Shown here: piece after piece, positions 26,976 through 35,113 of the stretch
Layout of the letters: each line of letters starts with the position of its first letter
Numbering within the stretch: the stretch's first letter is position 1
Source of the DNA: Levilactobacillus yonginensis
GTDB taxonomy: Bacteria > Bacillota > Bacilli > Lactobacillales > Lactobacillaceae
Reading direction: 5' to 3'
DNA: 64,000 nucleotides
NCBI RefSeq assembly: GCF_964065165.1
Contig: NZ_OZ061549.1
Location: forward strand, 682,001 to 746,000
Made by a program: the position numbers and the translations under genes
Notes under the pieces: generated by a model
What the model saw: the letters and a program-made list of their open reading frames with translations, nothing else
What the model was told of the DNA's origin: nothing
Database searches by the model: none

Positions 26976-27170
26976 TTACTTTTGTAACAGAGAACGGTAA
27001 GTCTTGATGGTCGTTTCGTTCATCATCCGGGTACCACGAAGGTTCCGGCGTTGCTTCTTGGTCTTACCGTGGAAACGGTGAGACGTGTAAGCGTTGGCAC
27101 TCTTGATACCGCCCTTGGCAGTTACTCTGAAACGCTTAGCTGCGGCGCGGTTAGTCTTCATCTTTGGCAT
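26976..27170 (-). CDS. rpmI: 50S ribosomal protein L35
   Basis: L35 of the large subunit, 64 residues ([13 protein letters not shown] to the C-terminal TYRSLLQK). AAGGAGG lies about twelve bases before the ATG. The open frame extends further upstream, but those residues overlap the infC region and are not part of the protein. Second gene of infC-rpmI-rplT. Confidence 0.97.
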   Translation of the reverse strand: MPKMKTNRAAAKRFRVTAKGGIKSANAYTSHRFHGKTKKQRRNLRGTRMMNETTIKTYRSLLQK

Positions 27171-27220
27171 AATACGAAATATCCTCCTTAAATCGGTAGC
27201 CGAAGCTACCACAATCAACT

Positions 27221-27739
27221 CTACTTATTCTCAGCGATGGGCGAAAGCATCAAGAACATGCTCCGACCGTCCATCTTTGGTCGTTGTTCAACGGTAGCGA
27301 CATCAGAAGTTTCCTGAGCCATTCGGTTGAGCACCTCACGACCAATGTCTTTATGAGTGATGGCCCGACCCTTAAACCGAATCGATACACGAACCTTTTC
27401 ACCCTTAGCCAAGAACTTTTTAGCGTTCTTTAACTTGGTATTAAAGTCGTTGGTATCAATCGTAGGACTTAACCGTACTTCTTTGACACTGATCACTTTT
27501 TGCTTCTTACGAGCTTCGCGTTGCTTCTTTTGCAACTCAAAGCGGTATTTCCCGTAGTCCATAATCCGGGCTACTGGTGGCTTAGCTTTCGGTGCAACCA
27601 AAACTAAATCGAGGTTTGCTTCTTCAGCAATTTTTAAAGCTTCGCTTTTAGACTTGATCCCCAATTGTTCACCGTCGCCGGCAATCAATCGAACCTCACG
27701 TGCGCGAATCCCCTCGTTGACAATCGTGTCGTTTGCTAT
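27221..27739 (-). CDS. infC: Translation initiation factor IF-3
   Basis: IF-3 keeps subunits apart and checks the initiator codon. The N-domain begins [18 protein letters not shown]; the C-domain has [20 protein letters not shown]. No ATG, GTG or TTG lies where homologs start. The ribosome site GGAGGTG is followed by seven bases and an ATA at 27739-27737; an ATT three codons upstream is only one base from that site. I choose ATA, giving 172 residues. Rare infC start codons are known to let IF-3 repress itself. Confidence 0.92.
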   Translation of the reverse strand: MANDTIVNEGIRAREVRLIAGDGEQLGIKSKSEALKIAEEANLDLVLVAPKAKPPVARIMDYGKYRFELQKKQREARKKQKVISVKEVRLSPTIDTNDFNTKLKNAKKFLAKGEKVRVSIRFKGRAITHKDIGREVLNRMAQETSDVATVEQRPKMDGRSMFLMLSPIAENK

Positions 27740-27931
27740 GGTAATCCACCTCCAAAAAATTCTCGAGAACTGCAGAAATCTCACTCACAAAAAAATGCGG
27801 GAACCTCTGATCAACAATCAAACGGCTCCCGCATGAAATCCAACTAAAATAGTCGAACTAACGTGCATATCCAGCCCAGCAGCGTTAGCCACAGGGCGAG
27901 AAGCGGAAGCCTCTGCTTAATTTCTCAACTT
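27740..27931 (-). ncRNA. infC leader with terminator (L20-leader-like attenuator)
   Basis: The leader of about 190 bases contains a strong stem, TGCGGGAGCC with GGTTCCCGCA, followed by T7 (27789-27834), upstream of infC. An upstream structured part includes GCCCTGTGGCTAACGCTGC. In Firmicutes such leaders bind L20 and terminate transcription when L20 is in excess. I infer the same here. Confidence 0.8.
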
Positions 27932-27937
27932 ATTTAT

Positions 27938-27966
27938 CATACCAGCTAACTGGTTACCTGTCAACG
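27938..27966 (-). promoter_or_regulatory. Promoter of infC-rpmI-rplT
   Basis: TTGACA and TATGAT are separated by 17 bases on the minus strand. Confidence 0.88.
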
Positions 27967-28256
27967 GGCATTTCCAAATACTTACAGAAAGACCCGTTAA
28001 ATTTCACCAGGACCCTCTATCAGGTGTCCAACCAGGCTACTGCTCGGATTTAACACCAAGTATCTCATTACGGTGATCGAAGCGATTGATCACAATAACC
28101 AAGACCACGATCACAAATTCAATCGCATAACAGAGTAAAGCGTAACACAGATTGTTTAATCGCTCTAGTCCCCTTTAAAGACTAACAAACCGGGATTGCC
28201 ATGGTCGACAACCCCGTTTGGAATATATCATCGATTTAACCTTGGAATCTACCTAA
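27967..28256. other. Intergenic stretch between thrS and infC
   Basis: No complete gene. On the minus strand an open frame of 45 residues (28174-28037) reads as a hydrophobic segment (FVIVVLVIVINRF) with a polar tail but has no usable start codon. It may be a gene remnant. Confidence 0.4.
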
Positions 28257-28295
28257 ACAAAACCAGCCACCTCGAACGCAATCGAAGGTGGCTGG
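28257..28295 (-). terminator. Terminator of thrS
   Basis: On the minus strand CCAGCCACCTTCGA pairs with TTCGAGGTGGCTGG, followed by TTTTG. Confidence 0.9.
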
Positions 28296-28364
28296 AAGAA
28301 ATCTATTTACTTGTTTATATAATAGGAAGGAAGTAGTTTTTACATGTAGTTAGTTAGCAAGTAA

Positions 28365-30344
28365 TTAGTTTTCCAATTTTTGTTCAACGGCGCTTTCTTC
28401 GGCGTCAGCATCACGACTGTAAGAAGCAATGTCAGCTAAGACTTGCTTAACGAAAGCATCGCTACTTTCGGAAACAGAGTCTTCTTCACCGTACTTACGT
28501 ACAGAAACACTACCGTTATTCATTTCGTCGTCACCAACAACCAACGTGTATGGAATCTTGTGCGTTTGAGCATCCCGAATCAGGTAGCCCATCTTTTCAC
28601 CACGCTTGTCGACGTTGACCCGAACATCAGCAGCCTTCAATTCAGCAGCCAGCTTGTCAGCGTATGCCCCGTTCTTTTGTTCAGAGACTGGGATAATCGT
28701 AACTTGCTTAGGAGCTAACCAGGTTGGGAAGGCACCCTTGTAGATTTCCGTCAGGTAGGCAACGAAACGTTCCATCGTTGAAACTAACCCACGGTGAATC
28801 ATAACTGGACGGTGTTCTTCACCATCGGCACCAACATAGTGTAAGTCGAAGCGTTCTGGCATCATGAAGTCTAATTGGATAGTTGATAACGTTTCTTCGT
28901 TACCCAAGGCAGTCTTCGTTTGTACATCCAACTTAGGACCGTAGAATGCGGCTTCACCTTCAGCTTCAACATAGTCAAAGCCTAATTCGTCCATGGCACC
29001 CTTCAACATAGCTTGTGCCTTGTTCCACATTTCATCGTCATCGAAGTACTTTTCAGTGTTCTTAGGGTCACGGTAGCTCAGACGGAAAGTGTAGTCCTTG
29101 ATGTCAAAGTCATCGTAAACCTTAACCATCAACCGTAAGATACTCTTGAATTCTTCTTGAATTTGATCAGGAGCAACGAACGTGTGACCATCGTTCAACG
29201 TCATTTCACGAACACGTTGCAAACCACTCAGAGCACCAGACTTTTCGTAACGGTGCATCATCCCTAATTCAGCGATCCGCATTGGTAATTCACGGTAAGA
29301 ACGGATGTGGTGGTTGTAAATTTGAATATGGCTAGGGCAGTTCATTGGCCGTAATTCAAGTTCTTCGCCATCACCCATATCCATTGGTGGGAACATGTCT
29401 TCACGGTAGTGAGCCCAGTGACCTGATTGCTTGTAAAGATCAAGGTTAGCTAAGACTGGCGTGTAAACGTGTTGGTAACCGTTAGCAACTTCTTTGTCAA
29501 TGATGTAACGTTCAATCACACGACGGATAGTTGCACCGTTTGGCATCCAGTATGGTAAGCCGGCACCAACTTTAGGATCAACGAAGAACAGATCCAATTG
29601 GTTCCCGATAACCCGGTGGTCACGTTCACGTGCTTCTTGGCGCTTCTTCAAATCTTCATCTAAATCAGCTTGGTTGTAGAAAGCAGTCCCGTAAATCCGT
29701 TGTAACATTGGGTTTGAAGACTTGCCTTGCCAATAGGCACCAGCAACTGAGAGGAACTTGAAGTGCTTAACGTCGCCAGTGTTTACTAATTGGGCACCGT
29801 CACTAAGTACTTGGTATTCACCGATTTGGAGGAAGGAAACTTCGTCGCCATCGATGGCTTTAATTAATTCTGAACTGTATTGGTCGCCCTTTACTGAAGC
29901 TAAGGCGTCATCCTTGCTTAAGGAGATCCGCTTGATGTCTAACTTGTCAGACACCAGCTTTTCAACGATAACGGCTAAGGAGTCTAATTCATCAACACTA
30001 ACTTGTTGTTCGTCCTTGTCGGTATCAACGTAGAACCCATCTTCGTCGGCACTAACTTCACCTAAACGAATAGCTGGGAATGCTTTCTTTAACGCGATCC
30101 GTAATAAGGCAGCGGTTGTGTTCCGTAAAACAGCTAAGCCTTCAGCATCCTTCTTGGTGACGATTTCGATGCTCCCATCATCAGAAAGTGGTGCTAAGTA
30201 ATCAACCAGCTTGCCGTTAAATTTAGCGGCAACAGCTTCTTTTGCTAAACTGATGGAAATTGACTTTGCGACATCTGCTGCGGATGAGCCAGCTGGGAAT
30301 GCCTTTACTTTACCATCAGGGAACTTAATAGAAATATCTGCCAT
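28365..30344 (-). CDS. thrS: Threonine--tRNA ligase
   Basis: Class II synthetase with TGS and editing domains at the N-terminus (about 1-230), the catalytic core with the zinc-site [20 protein letters not shown] and motif 3 ([15 protein letters not shown]), and the anticodon-binding domain from about residue 540. The ATG with AAGGAG ten bases upstream gives 659 residues. The longer open frame reads back into the T-box leader and is not protein. Regulated by that T-box. Confidence 0.97.
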   Translation of the reverse strand: MADISIKFPDGKVKAFPAGSSAADVAKSISISLAKEAVAAKFNGKLVDYLAPLSDDGSIEIVTKKDAEGLAVLRNTTAALLRIALKKAFPAIRLGEVSADEDGFYVDTDKDEQQVSVDELDSLAVIVEKLVSDKLDIKRISLSKDDALASVKGDQYSSELIKAIDGDEVSFLQIGEYQVLSDGAQLVNTGDVKHFKFLSVAGAYWQGKSSNPMLQRIYGTAFYNQADLDEDLKKRQEARERDHRVIGNQLDLFFVDPKVGAGLPYWMPNGATIRRVIERYIIDKEVANGYQHVYTPVLANLDLYKQSGHWAHYREDMFPPMDMGDGEELELRPMNCPSHIQIYNHHIRSYRELPMRIAELGMMHRYEKSGALSGLQRVREMTLNDGHTFVAPDQIQEEFKSILRLMVKVYDDFDIKDYTFRLSYRDPKNTEKYFDDDEMWNKAQAMLKGAMDELGFDYVEAEGEAAFYGPKLDVQTKTALGNEETLSTIQLDFMMPERFDLHYVGADGEEHRPVMIHRGLVSTMERFVAYLTEIYKGAFPTWLAPKQVTIIPVSEQKNGAYADKLAAELKAADVRVNVDKRGEKMGYLIRDAQTHKIPYTLVVGDDEMNNGSVSVRKYGEEDSVSESSDAFVKQVLADIASYSRDADAEESAVEQKLEN

Positions 30345-30387
30345 AATACATGATCTCCTTCTTGTTATGATTTTGGGGGAAAGAACG

Positions 30388-30625
30388 AAAAAGTCCCCAG
30401 TATCATCATAGATACTGGGGACGTCGTAACGTGGTTCCACCCGATTTTTCCACAGAACTAAGTTCCATGGACTCAACTCGTTAATAACGGAACGACCCGA
30501 CCGGAAATTTCCTCCCGATAGCTAGAGAATGGTAATAATCATCAGCACACGAGCCGGCTTCCAAGCAAGACCAACTCTTCCTGTGAGTGCTAAGTGGTTA
30601 TTGTGTTTCTCATCACCGCTTCAAT
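30388..30625 (-). ncRNA. T-box leader of thrS
   Basis: The minus strand carries GGGTGGAACCACG (30442-30430) before the terminator GTCCCCAGTATC/GATACTGGGGAC with T5 (30388-30422). An ACC triplet at 30533-30531 is a likely threonine specifier. The bulge reads UGGA instead of UGGU as in the pheS and leuS leaders, fitting a tRNA with U at the discriminator position. Confidence 0.9.
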
Positions 30626-30631
30626 ACATAC

Positions 30632-30660
30632 AGTAAACACCATTCTAGAATTATTGTCAA
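30632..30660 (-). promoter_or_regulatory. Promoter of the thrS leader
   Basis: TTGACA and TTTACT are separated by 17 bases on the minus strand. Confidence 0.8.
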
Positions 30661-30775
30661 GGACAATATTAAAATAAATTGTGAAAATTTTTAATTAACC
30701 ATTCGTTCACAATGGCAAACCATTACGGCACCATGGTTTTAGCACAAGGTAAGTTCATCCCCGATATAACGGAAT

Positions 30776-31702
30776 TTATTGTGGTCGGCGGTTAACTCCC
30801 ACCATTGTGATTTCTCGTGCTAAGAACCGAATTCGCTGCATCAAACGCTGCGCTTTCAAGGGTTCATCGTCCCCTCGCGTCGAAATTCTTAGATGCTCTT
30901 TCTCTAACTGAGCCATCGAAAAATTCGAGCTGAAAAAGGTTGGCAGCTCCTCCTGCATCCGATATTCCAGGATAACGCCTAAGACATCATCGCGAACCCA
31001 GGCCGACATAGCGTCCGCCCCAATATCATCAACCATCAAGATAGGGGCCCGCTTCAAAGCATCTAGCTTGTCTGCTACCCCATTCTGGGCGATGGCATTC
31101 TTCATCTCCACCGCAAAGCTAGGGAAATGAACTAACGTGGTGGAAAATCCATCAGCCGCTAATTGATTGGCAACGGCGGCCAGCAAATACGTCTTTCCAA
31201 CGCCAAAACTACCAGCTAAATAAAGTGCCTGGTGTCGCCGTTTCGGACTGGCTTCATAGGCATCCACAAAATCTAATGCGGCCATTAAAGCCTCCGCGCG
31301 ATCAGAATCCTGGTCAAAATTATCTAGACTTGCCTCACGAATACTCTTAGGCATGGCAATCGACTTCACTCGCTGACGAAGCTGTTGCTGGGCTTGCTTT
31401 TCTTGTGTCGCCGCCGTTGGAACATAGGCCACATCGATCAAATGATTGGAGACAATTAACTGCGGTTCATAACCAGTTGCAAAAGTGGTCCCACCCTTAG
31501 CCAATTTTTCACGTTCCGAAACGAATTCATAGAGTTTAGCAGCGGACCGGGTCAGAACGTCCTCAGTTAATTCTTCCTTGTGGGCCTGATAAAAGGCTGT
31601 CACCTTAGGGTCGTCGTAGACCTTAGCCATCAATTGCCGATAGTTGTCGTTCAAATGACGAGAATTCATCAATTGTTGCATGGTTTTACTGAGATCCTCC
31701 AT
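30776..31702 (-). CDS. dnaI: Primosomal protein DnaI (helicase loader)
   Basis: AAA+ ATPase that loads the replicative helicase. Walker A is GSFGVGKTYLLAAV, Walker B is ILMVDDIGAD, and the sensor region SSNFSMAQL follows. The N-terminal domain (to about residue 130) is the helicase-binding part. It follows dnaB by three bases, the conserved dnaB-dnaI pair, with AAGGAGG upstream. Confidence 0.95.
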   Translation of the reverse strand: MEDLSKTMQQLMNSRHLNDNYRQLMAKVYDDPKVTAFYQAHKEELTEDVLTRSAAKLYEFVSEREKLAKGGTTFATGYEPQLIVSNHLIDVAYVPTAATQEKQAQQQLRQRVKSIAMPKSIREASLDNFDQDSDRAEALMAALDFVDAYEASPKRRHQALYLAGSFGVGKTYLLAAVANQLAADGFSTTLVHFPSFAVEMKNAIAQNGVADKLDALKRAPILMVDDIGADAMSAWVRDDVLGVILEYRMQEELPTFFSSNFSMAQLEKEHLRISTRGDDEPLKAQRLMQRIRFLAREITMVGVNRRPQ

Positions 31703-31705
31703 CGC

Positions 31706-33085
31706 TTATTCCTCCTTCCCTTGTGCGTTACGATCTTTGAGTTTTGCGATTCGTGCCTGTAATTGGGTTTGCTGTTCCGGCGTCAGCTTCGCCGTTGCCG
31801 TCTCTTCATTTGCGGCGGGTTTCTTAGCCCAATCCGGCAAAGTCTCCTTAACGGTTGACTGCCGGGGCCGGGATTGGCGTGGCTTACGTGCGGCCTGCTG
31901 TCGTTCACGAATCTTCTGAATCGCCAACTGCGGCGTCGTAATCTTAGACCGACTCCAATCATTCGCAATCGTATCCAGTAGATTCTTGTTCAGGGTTGGC
32001 CGGTCCTCGTCTACCAAGACGTGGTAAATCATTAAATTCAAGACGGCTTCTGGGAACAACTGTCGGCTGACTAAATCACGAACGATCCGTTGTTCCCCAT
32101 CCGTGACATACCCCCCGTTCTTTTGCTTGATGGCCTGCAAAAAGACTGCGGGTGCTGTCTTGCTAGCAACCTGGAGTAAAGCCTGTTCGGCAGAGTTTGC
32201 CCGGGATACCTGACTCGCTGGCTGAGCTGCCGGCGTGGCCTGAGTGCCCATAGCAGCTGCCGTCACCCCTCGATGCTGCTGCCCAAAGTGCTGAGCAATA
32301 ATCCGTTTAAACTGTTCGGCATTAAATTGATTGGTAGCCAGATCCGTTGCCTCTCCGACGTAACGGGCCATTGTAACCTCGTCCAGGCCATAGGTGGCAT
32401 GCTCAGTCAAAAGTAACTGACGTTGTCCGCGCAATGCCTGGGTTTCGATGAATGAATGTTCTAGAATTTCACCTAAGAGTTTGAAATCAAAATCCTCATC
32501 CTGCGTGGGTAAAATTGCCGGAGCCGCACTGCTCGTCGGTAGTGTTTCTCGAGTAGCCGTAATTGCAGCCGGCAAGCGACTGAGTTCCTGTCCGTCGACA
32601 TGAAAAACATCCAAAAAGTTTTTGGTGATGTCTTGCTCATCATTAGCTGGCAGCGGTTTAGACGTCGTATTGGTAACGAGCGTGCGATACAACTCTTCAC
32701 CCACAACCCCTAAAAGCTGCACACTGAGAAGATCATCCTTGAAAAAGTCCACTGGTAACAAGGGCGCGTGCAACTCGTAGGTAAAACTCGTCAGTTCATC
32801 ACGCGTCTTGTAAGTTGTCACCAAGAGTCCGGTCGCTTCCAACCGCAATCGTGCCTGATAAAAATTTGCCAGGTCCATCCCGAGTAAGCCTAAAATCGTG
32901 GCATGTCGCTTATAATTAGACCGTTCAGGGAGCCAAAAAAGGGCCGAGTAGAGCCCCGCGGCACTCGGTCCAATAATCGGCTGGTAAAGCTGCGTCAAAG
33001 TTTGCCAACTTTGATCGGTCAACCGGTCTGCCAACCGAACCAAAAAGCCGGTCTTTGGTTGCAACTGGTGCCAGGAATCCTCCAT
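31706..33085 (-). CDS. dnaB: Replication initiation and membrane attachment protein DnaB
   Basis: The Gram-positive DnaB primosome protein (not the helicase), which helps load the helicase at oriC and at restart sites. At 459 residues it has the N-terminal DDBH1 domain (LVRLADRLTDQSWQTLTQLYQPIIG), a central linker, the C-terminal DnaD-like region (LVSRQLFPEAVLNLMIYHVL) and a basic then Lys/Gln-rich tail. It lies in nrdR-dnaB-dnaI, as in Bacillus and lactobacilli. Confidence 0.93.
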   Translation of the reverse strand: MEDSWHQLQPKTGFLVRLADRLTDQSWQTLTQLYQPIIGPSAAGLYSALFWLPERSNYKRHATILGLLGMDLANFYQARLRLEATGLLVTTYKTRDELTSFTYELHAPLLPVDFFKDDLLSVQLLGVVGEELYRTLVTNTTSKPLPANDEQDITKNFLDVFHVDGQELSRLPAAITATRETLPTSSAAPAILPTQDEDFDFKLLGEILEHSFIETQALRGQRQLLLTEHATYGLDEVTMARYVGEATDLATNQFNAEQFKRIIAQHFGQQHRGVTAAAMGTQATPAAQPASQVSRANSAEQALLQVASKTAPAVFLQAIKQKNGGYVTDGEQRIVRDLVSRQLFPEAVLNLMIYHVLVDEDRPTLNKNLLDTIANDWSRSKITTPQLAIQKIRERQQAARKPRQSRPRQSTVKETLPDWAKKPAANEETATAKLTPEQQTQLQARIAKLKDRNAQGKEE

Positions 33086-33088
33086 GCC

Positions 33089-33610
33089 TTATTTCGCCTC
33101 ACTTTGGTGGTTCGTTCGTTTTTTACTTGAATCCTTTTCTTTAGTCGCTTTAATCTTATCCTTGTCTAGCATGTCCTTTAATTCATTAAAGAAGACACCA
33201 GTATCCTTGAATTGCCGATAGACACTAGCAAATCGGATATAGGCAATCTCATCGACATCCACTAACCGGTTCATCACATATTCCCCGATTAACTGACTTG
33301 AAATTTCGTTGACGCCCAGCGCCCGAATCTTGTTTTCAACCTCATCGACAACGTTCGTCATAACGTCCATGCCGACTGGTCGCTTTTCTGCTGAACGAAT
33401 AATCCCTCGCAAAATCTTTTCGCGGTTGAACTCTTCACGAGTCCCATTCTTCTTGATCACCAACAACGGCGTCACTTCGACCCGTTCAAACGTCGTGAAA
33501 CGAAAGCCGCAGCTCTCACACTCCCGGCGCCGGCGAATAACTCGTCCGTCGTCTGTGGGCCGGCTATCGACGACCCGCGATCCATTATGATGACAGTGCG
33601 GACACTGCAT
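33089..33610 (-). CDS. nrdR: Transcriptional repressor NrdR
   Basis: Zinc-finger and ATP-cone repressor of ribonucleotide reductase genes. The N-terminal ribbon has CPHC and CESC separated by an Arg-rich stretch. The ATP-cone follows at about 50-140. Residues after about 150 are a Lys-rich tail. It shares one base with coaE at the start and has GAGGTG upstream. Confidence 0.96.
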   Translation of the reverse strand: MQCPHCHHNGSRVVDSRPTDDGRVIRRRRECESCGFRFTTFERVEVTPLLVIKKNGTREEFNREKILRGIIRSAEKRPVGMDVMTNVVDEVENKIRALGVNEISSQLIGEYVMNRLVDVDEIAYIRFASVYRQFKDTGVFFNELKDMLDKDKIKATKEKDSSKKRTNHQSEAK

Positions 33611-34239
33611 TATTGGTCACCTCGTTTAATTTGTTGACTTTTTCCAAAATTGTTCGTGTCAAGCCATTTTACCACTTGTTGTAACGTTTGGGCAATCGTT
33701 CCCCCGTTATCAATAACAACGGTAGCGCGGGCAATCTTTTCCTCAATGGGCCATTGTCGCGCCATACGGGCCTGAGCATCCACTGCAGAGAGGTGATTCC
33801 TAGCCATTAACCGTTGCTGTTGTGTGACTGAGTCCGTAGCTACCACTAGAATATGGTCGACGAGGTCTACCAAGTAACCCACCTCAAAAAGGGTCGGGGC
33901 ATCAATCACGACAACAGGCGCCTTAGCCGCACGATAGACAGCCAATTGGCGTTGAATCTCAGCTTGAATCCGTGGCGTCGTGATGCTTTCTAGTTGGTGC
34001 AGTTGTTCGGGATCATGAAAGACAAGTTGGCCCAATTTCTGCCGGTCCAACGCACCATCGTGAATAAATTCAGCACCAAAAGCCTGTTCAATTCGACTAA
34101 GTCCTGGCGTCCCAGGTGCCACCACTTGGCGGGCAATCACATCCGCATCAATAATCGGCAGTCCTGCCTCACGTAACCAGGTACTGACCGTCGATTTACC
34201 CGTCGCAATGCCACCGGTCAGCCCCCAGATTTCACTCAT
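33610..34239 (-). CDS. coaE: Dephospho-CoA kinase
   Basis: Last step of coenzyme A synthesis. The P-loop is [13 protein letters not shown], with [10 protein letters not shown] and a late R-M-ARQWP segment typical of the lid. It is 209 residues. It overlaps mutM by eight bases and sits in the polA-mutM-coaE-nrdR order common to Firmicutes. Confidence 0.96.
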   Translation of the reverse strand: MSEIWGLTGGIATGKSTVSTWLREAGLPIIDADVIARQVVAPGTPGLSRIEQAFGAEFIHDGALDRQKLGQLVFHDPEQLHQLESITTPRIQAEIQRQLAVYRAAKAPVVVIDAPTLFEVGYLVDLVDHILVVATDSVTQQQRLMARNHLSAVDAQARMARQWPIEEKIARATVVIDNGGTIAQTLQQVVKWLDTNNFGKSQQIKRGDQ

Positions 34240-35092
34240 CGGTTACCGCCTCTAAAGCTTCAGGTGGCAGTGGCTGGCAATGTGGACAGTAGTGCGTACC
34301 ACGTTGAGCCACCTTGATTTTAACCAGTTCAGTTCCACAACGTTCGCAGGCTTCGCCCTCTCGGCCATAAACATGAAGCTGATTTTGAAACTGACCGGCC
34401 TCACCAAAAGCGGTCGAAAATGAATGCACGGTTGTTCCGTGTCCCTGAATTGCCATGGCCAATTCTTGAATGATGTTTTCCCGTAAGGTTTCCAATTGTG
34501 CATTCGTCAATTCATCGACTGGCGTCAATGGATTAATTTTGGATAACCAGAGGACTTCATCCGCATAAATATTGCCCAAACCAGCAATTTTCGTTTGATC
34601 CAGCAAAAATGGTTTCACAATTTTGTGAGACTTACCAAAAATCGTCTGCATGTAAGCCAGCGTTAACGAGTCCTCAGTCGGTTCTGGCCCTAACTTGCCT
34701 AACGATGGCAGAGCCGTTTCCTCAGTACCAGTCGGCACTAGGCGCATCCGACCAAACTTCCGGGTATCGGTATAGCGAAGCTCACGATTGTCCGTCAAAT
34801 GAAAAACCACGTGGGTGTGCTTCAAAACCGGGCTACCCTCCGGCTGGACATCATACTTTCCTTCCATCCGCAGGTGTGAAACCAGTGTTAGGTCACCACT
34901 AAATCGAAAGAGGAGATACTTTCCCCGTCGATCAATTCGCTCAATCTTTCTGCCAATTAACTCCACGGTAAACACCTCGGCTTCAGGTGTCACCATCTTA
35001 CGATAAAAAACCTCAACGTGATCAATCGTGGCCCCCTCAACTAGGCGGGTCAACCCCCGTCGAACTGTTTCAACTTCAGGTAATTCTGGCAT
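34232..35092 (-). CDS. mutM: Formamidopyrimidine-DNA glycosylase
   Basis: Removes 8-oxoguanine and formamidopyrimidines. The N-terminal PELPEVETVRRGL carries the catalytic Pro and Glu, LLDQTKIAGLGNIYADEVL is the helix-two-turn-helix, and the zinc finger is CERCG with CPHC. It is 286 residues, with AAAGGAG upstream. It lies just after polA on the same strand. Confidence 0.97.
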   Translation of the reverse strand: MPELPEVETVRRGLTRLVEGATIDHVEVFYRKMVTPEAEVFTVELIGRKIERIDRRGKYLLFRFSGDLTLVSHLRMEGKYDVQPEGSPVLKHTHVVFHLTDNRELRYTDTRKFGRMRLVPTGTEETALPSLGKLGPEPTEDSLTLAYMQTIFGKSHKIVKPFLLDQTKIAGLGNIYADEVLWLSKINPLTPVDELTNAQLETLRENIIQELAMAIQGHGTTVHSFSTAFGEAGQFQNQLHVYGREGEACERCGTELVKIKVAQRGTHYCPHCQPLPPEALEAVTDE

Positions 35093-35113
35093 ACTGACCT
35101 CTCCTTTTACCGA

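Noticed and set aside
30345..30476. Upstream extension of thrS by 44 codons
   Set aside because: It translates the T-box and terminator. The ATG at 30344 has the ribosome site and the conserved N-terminus.
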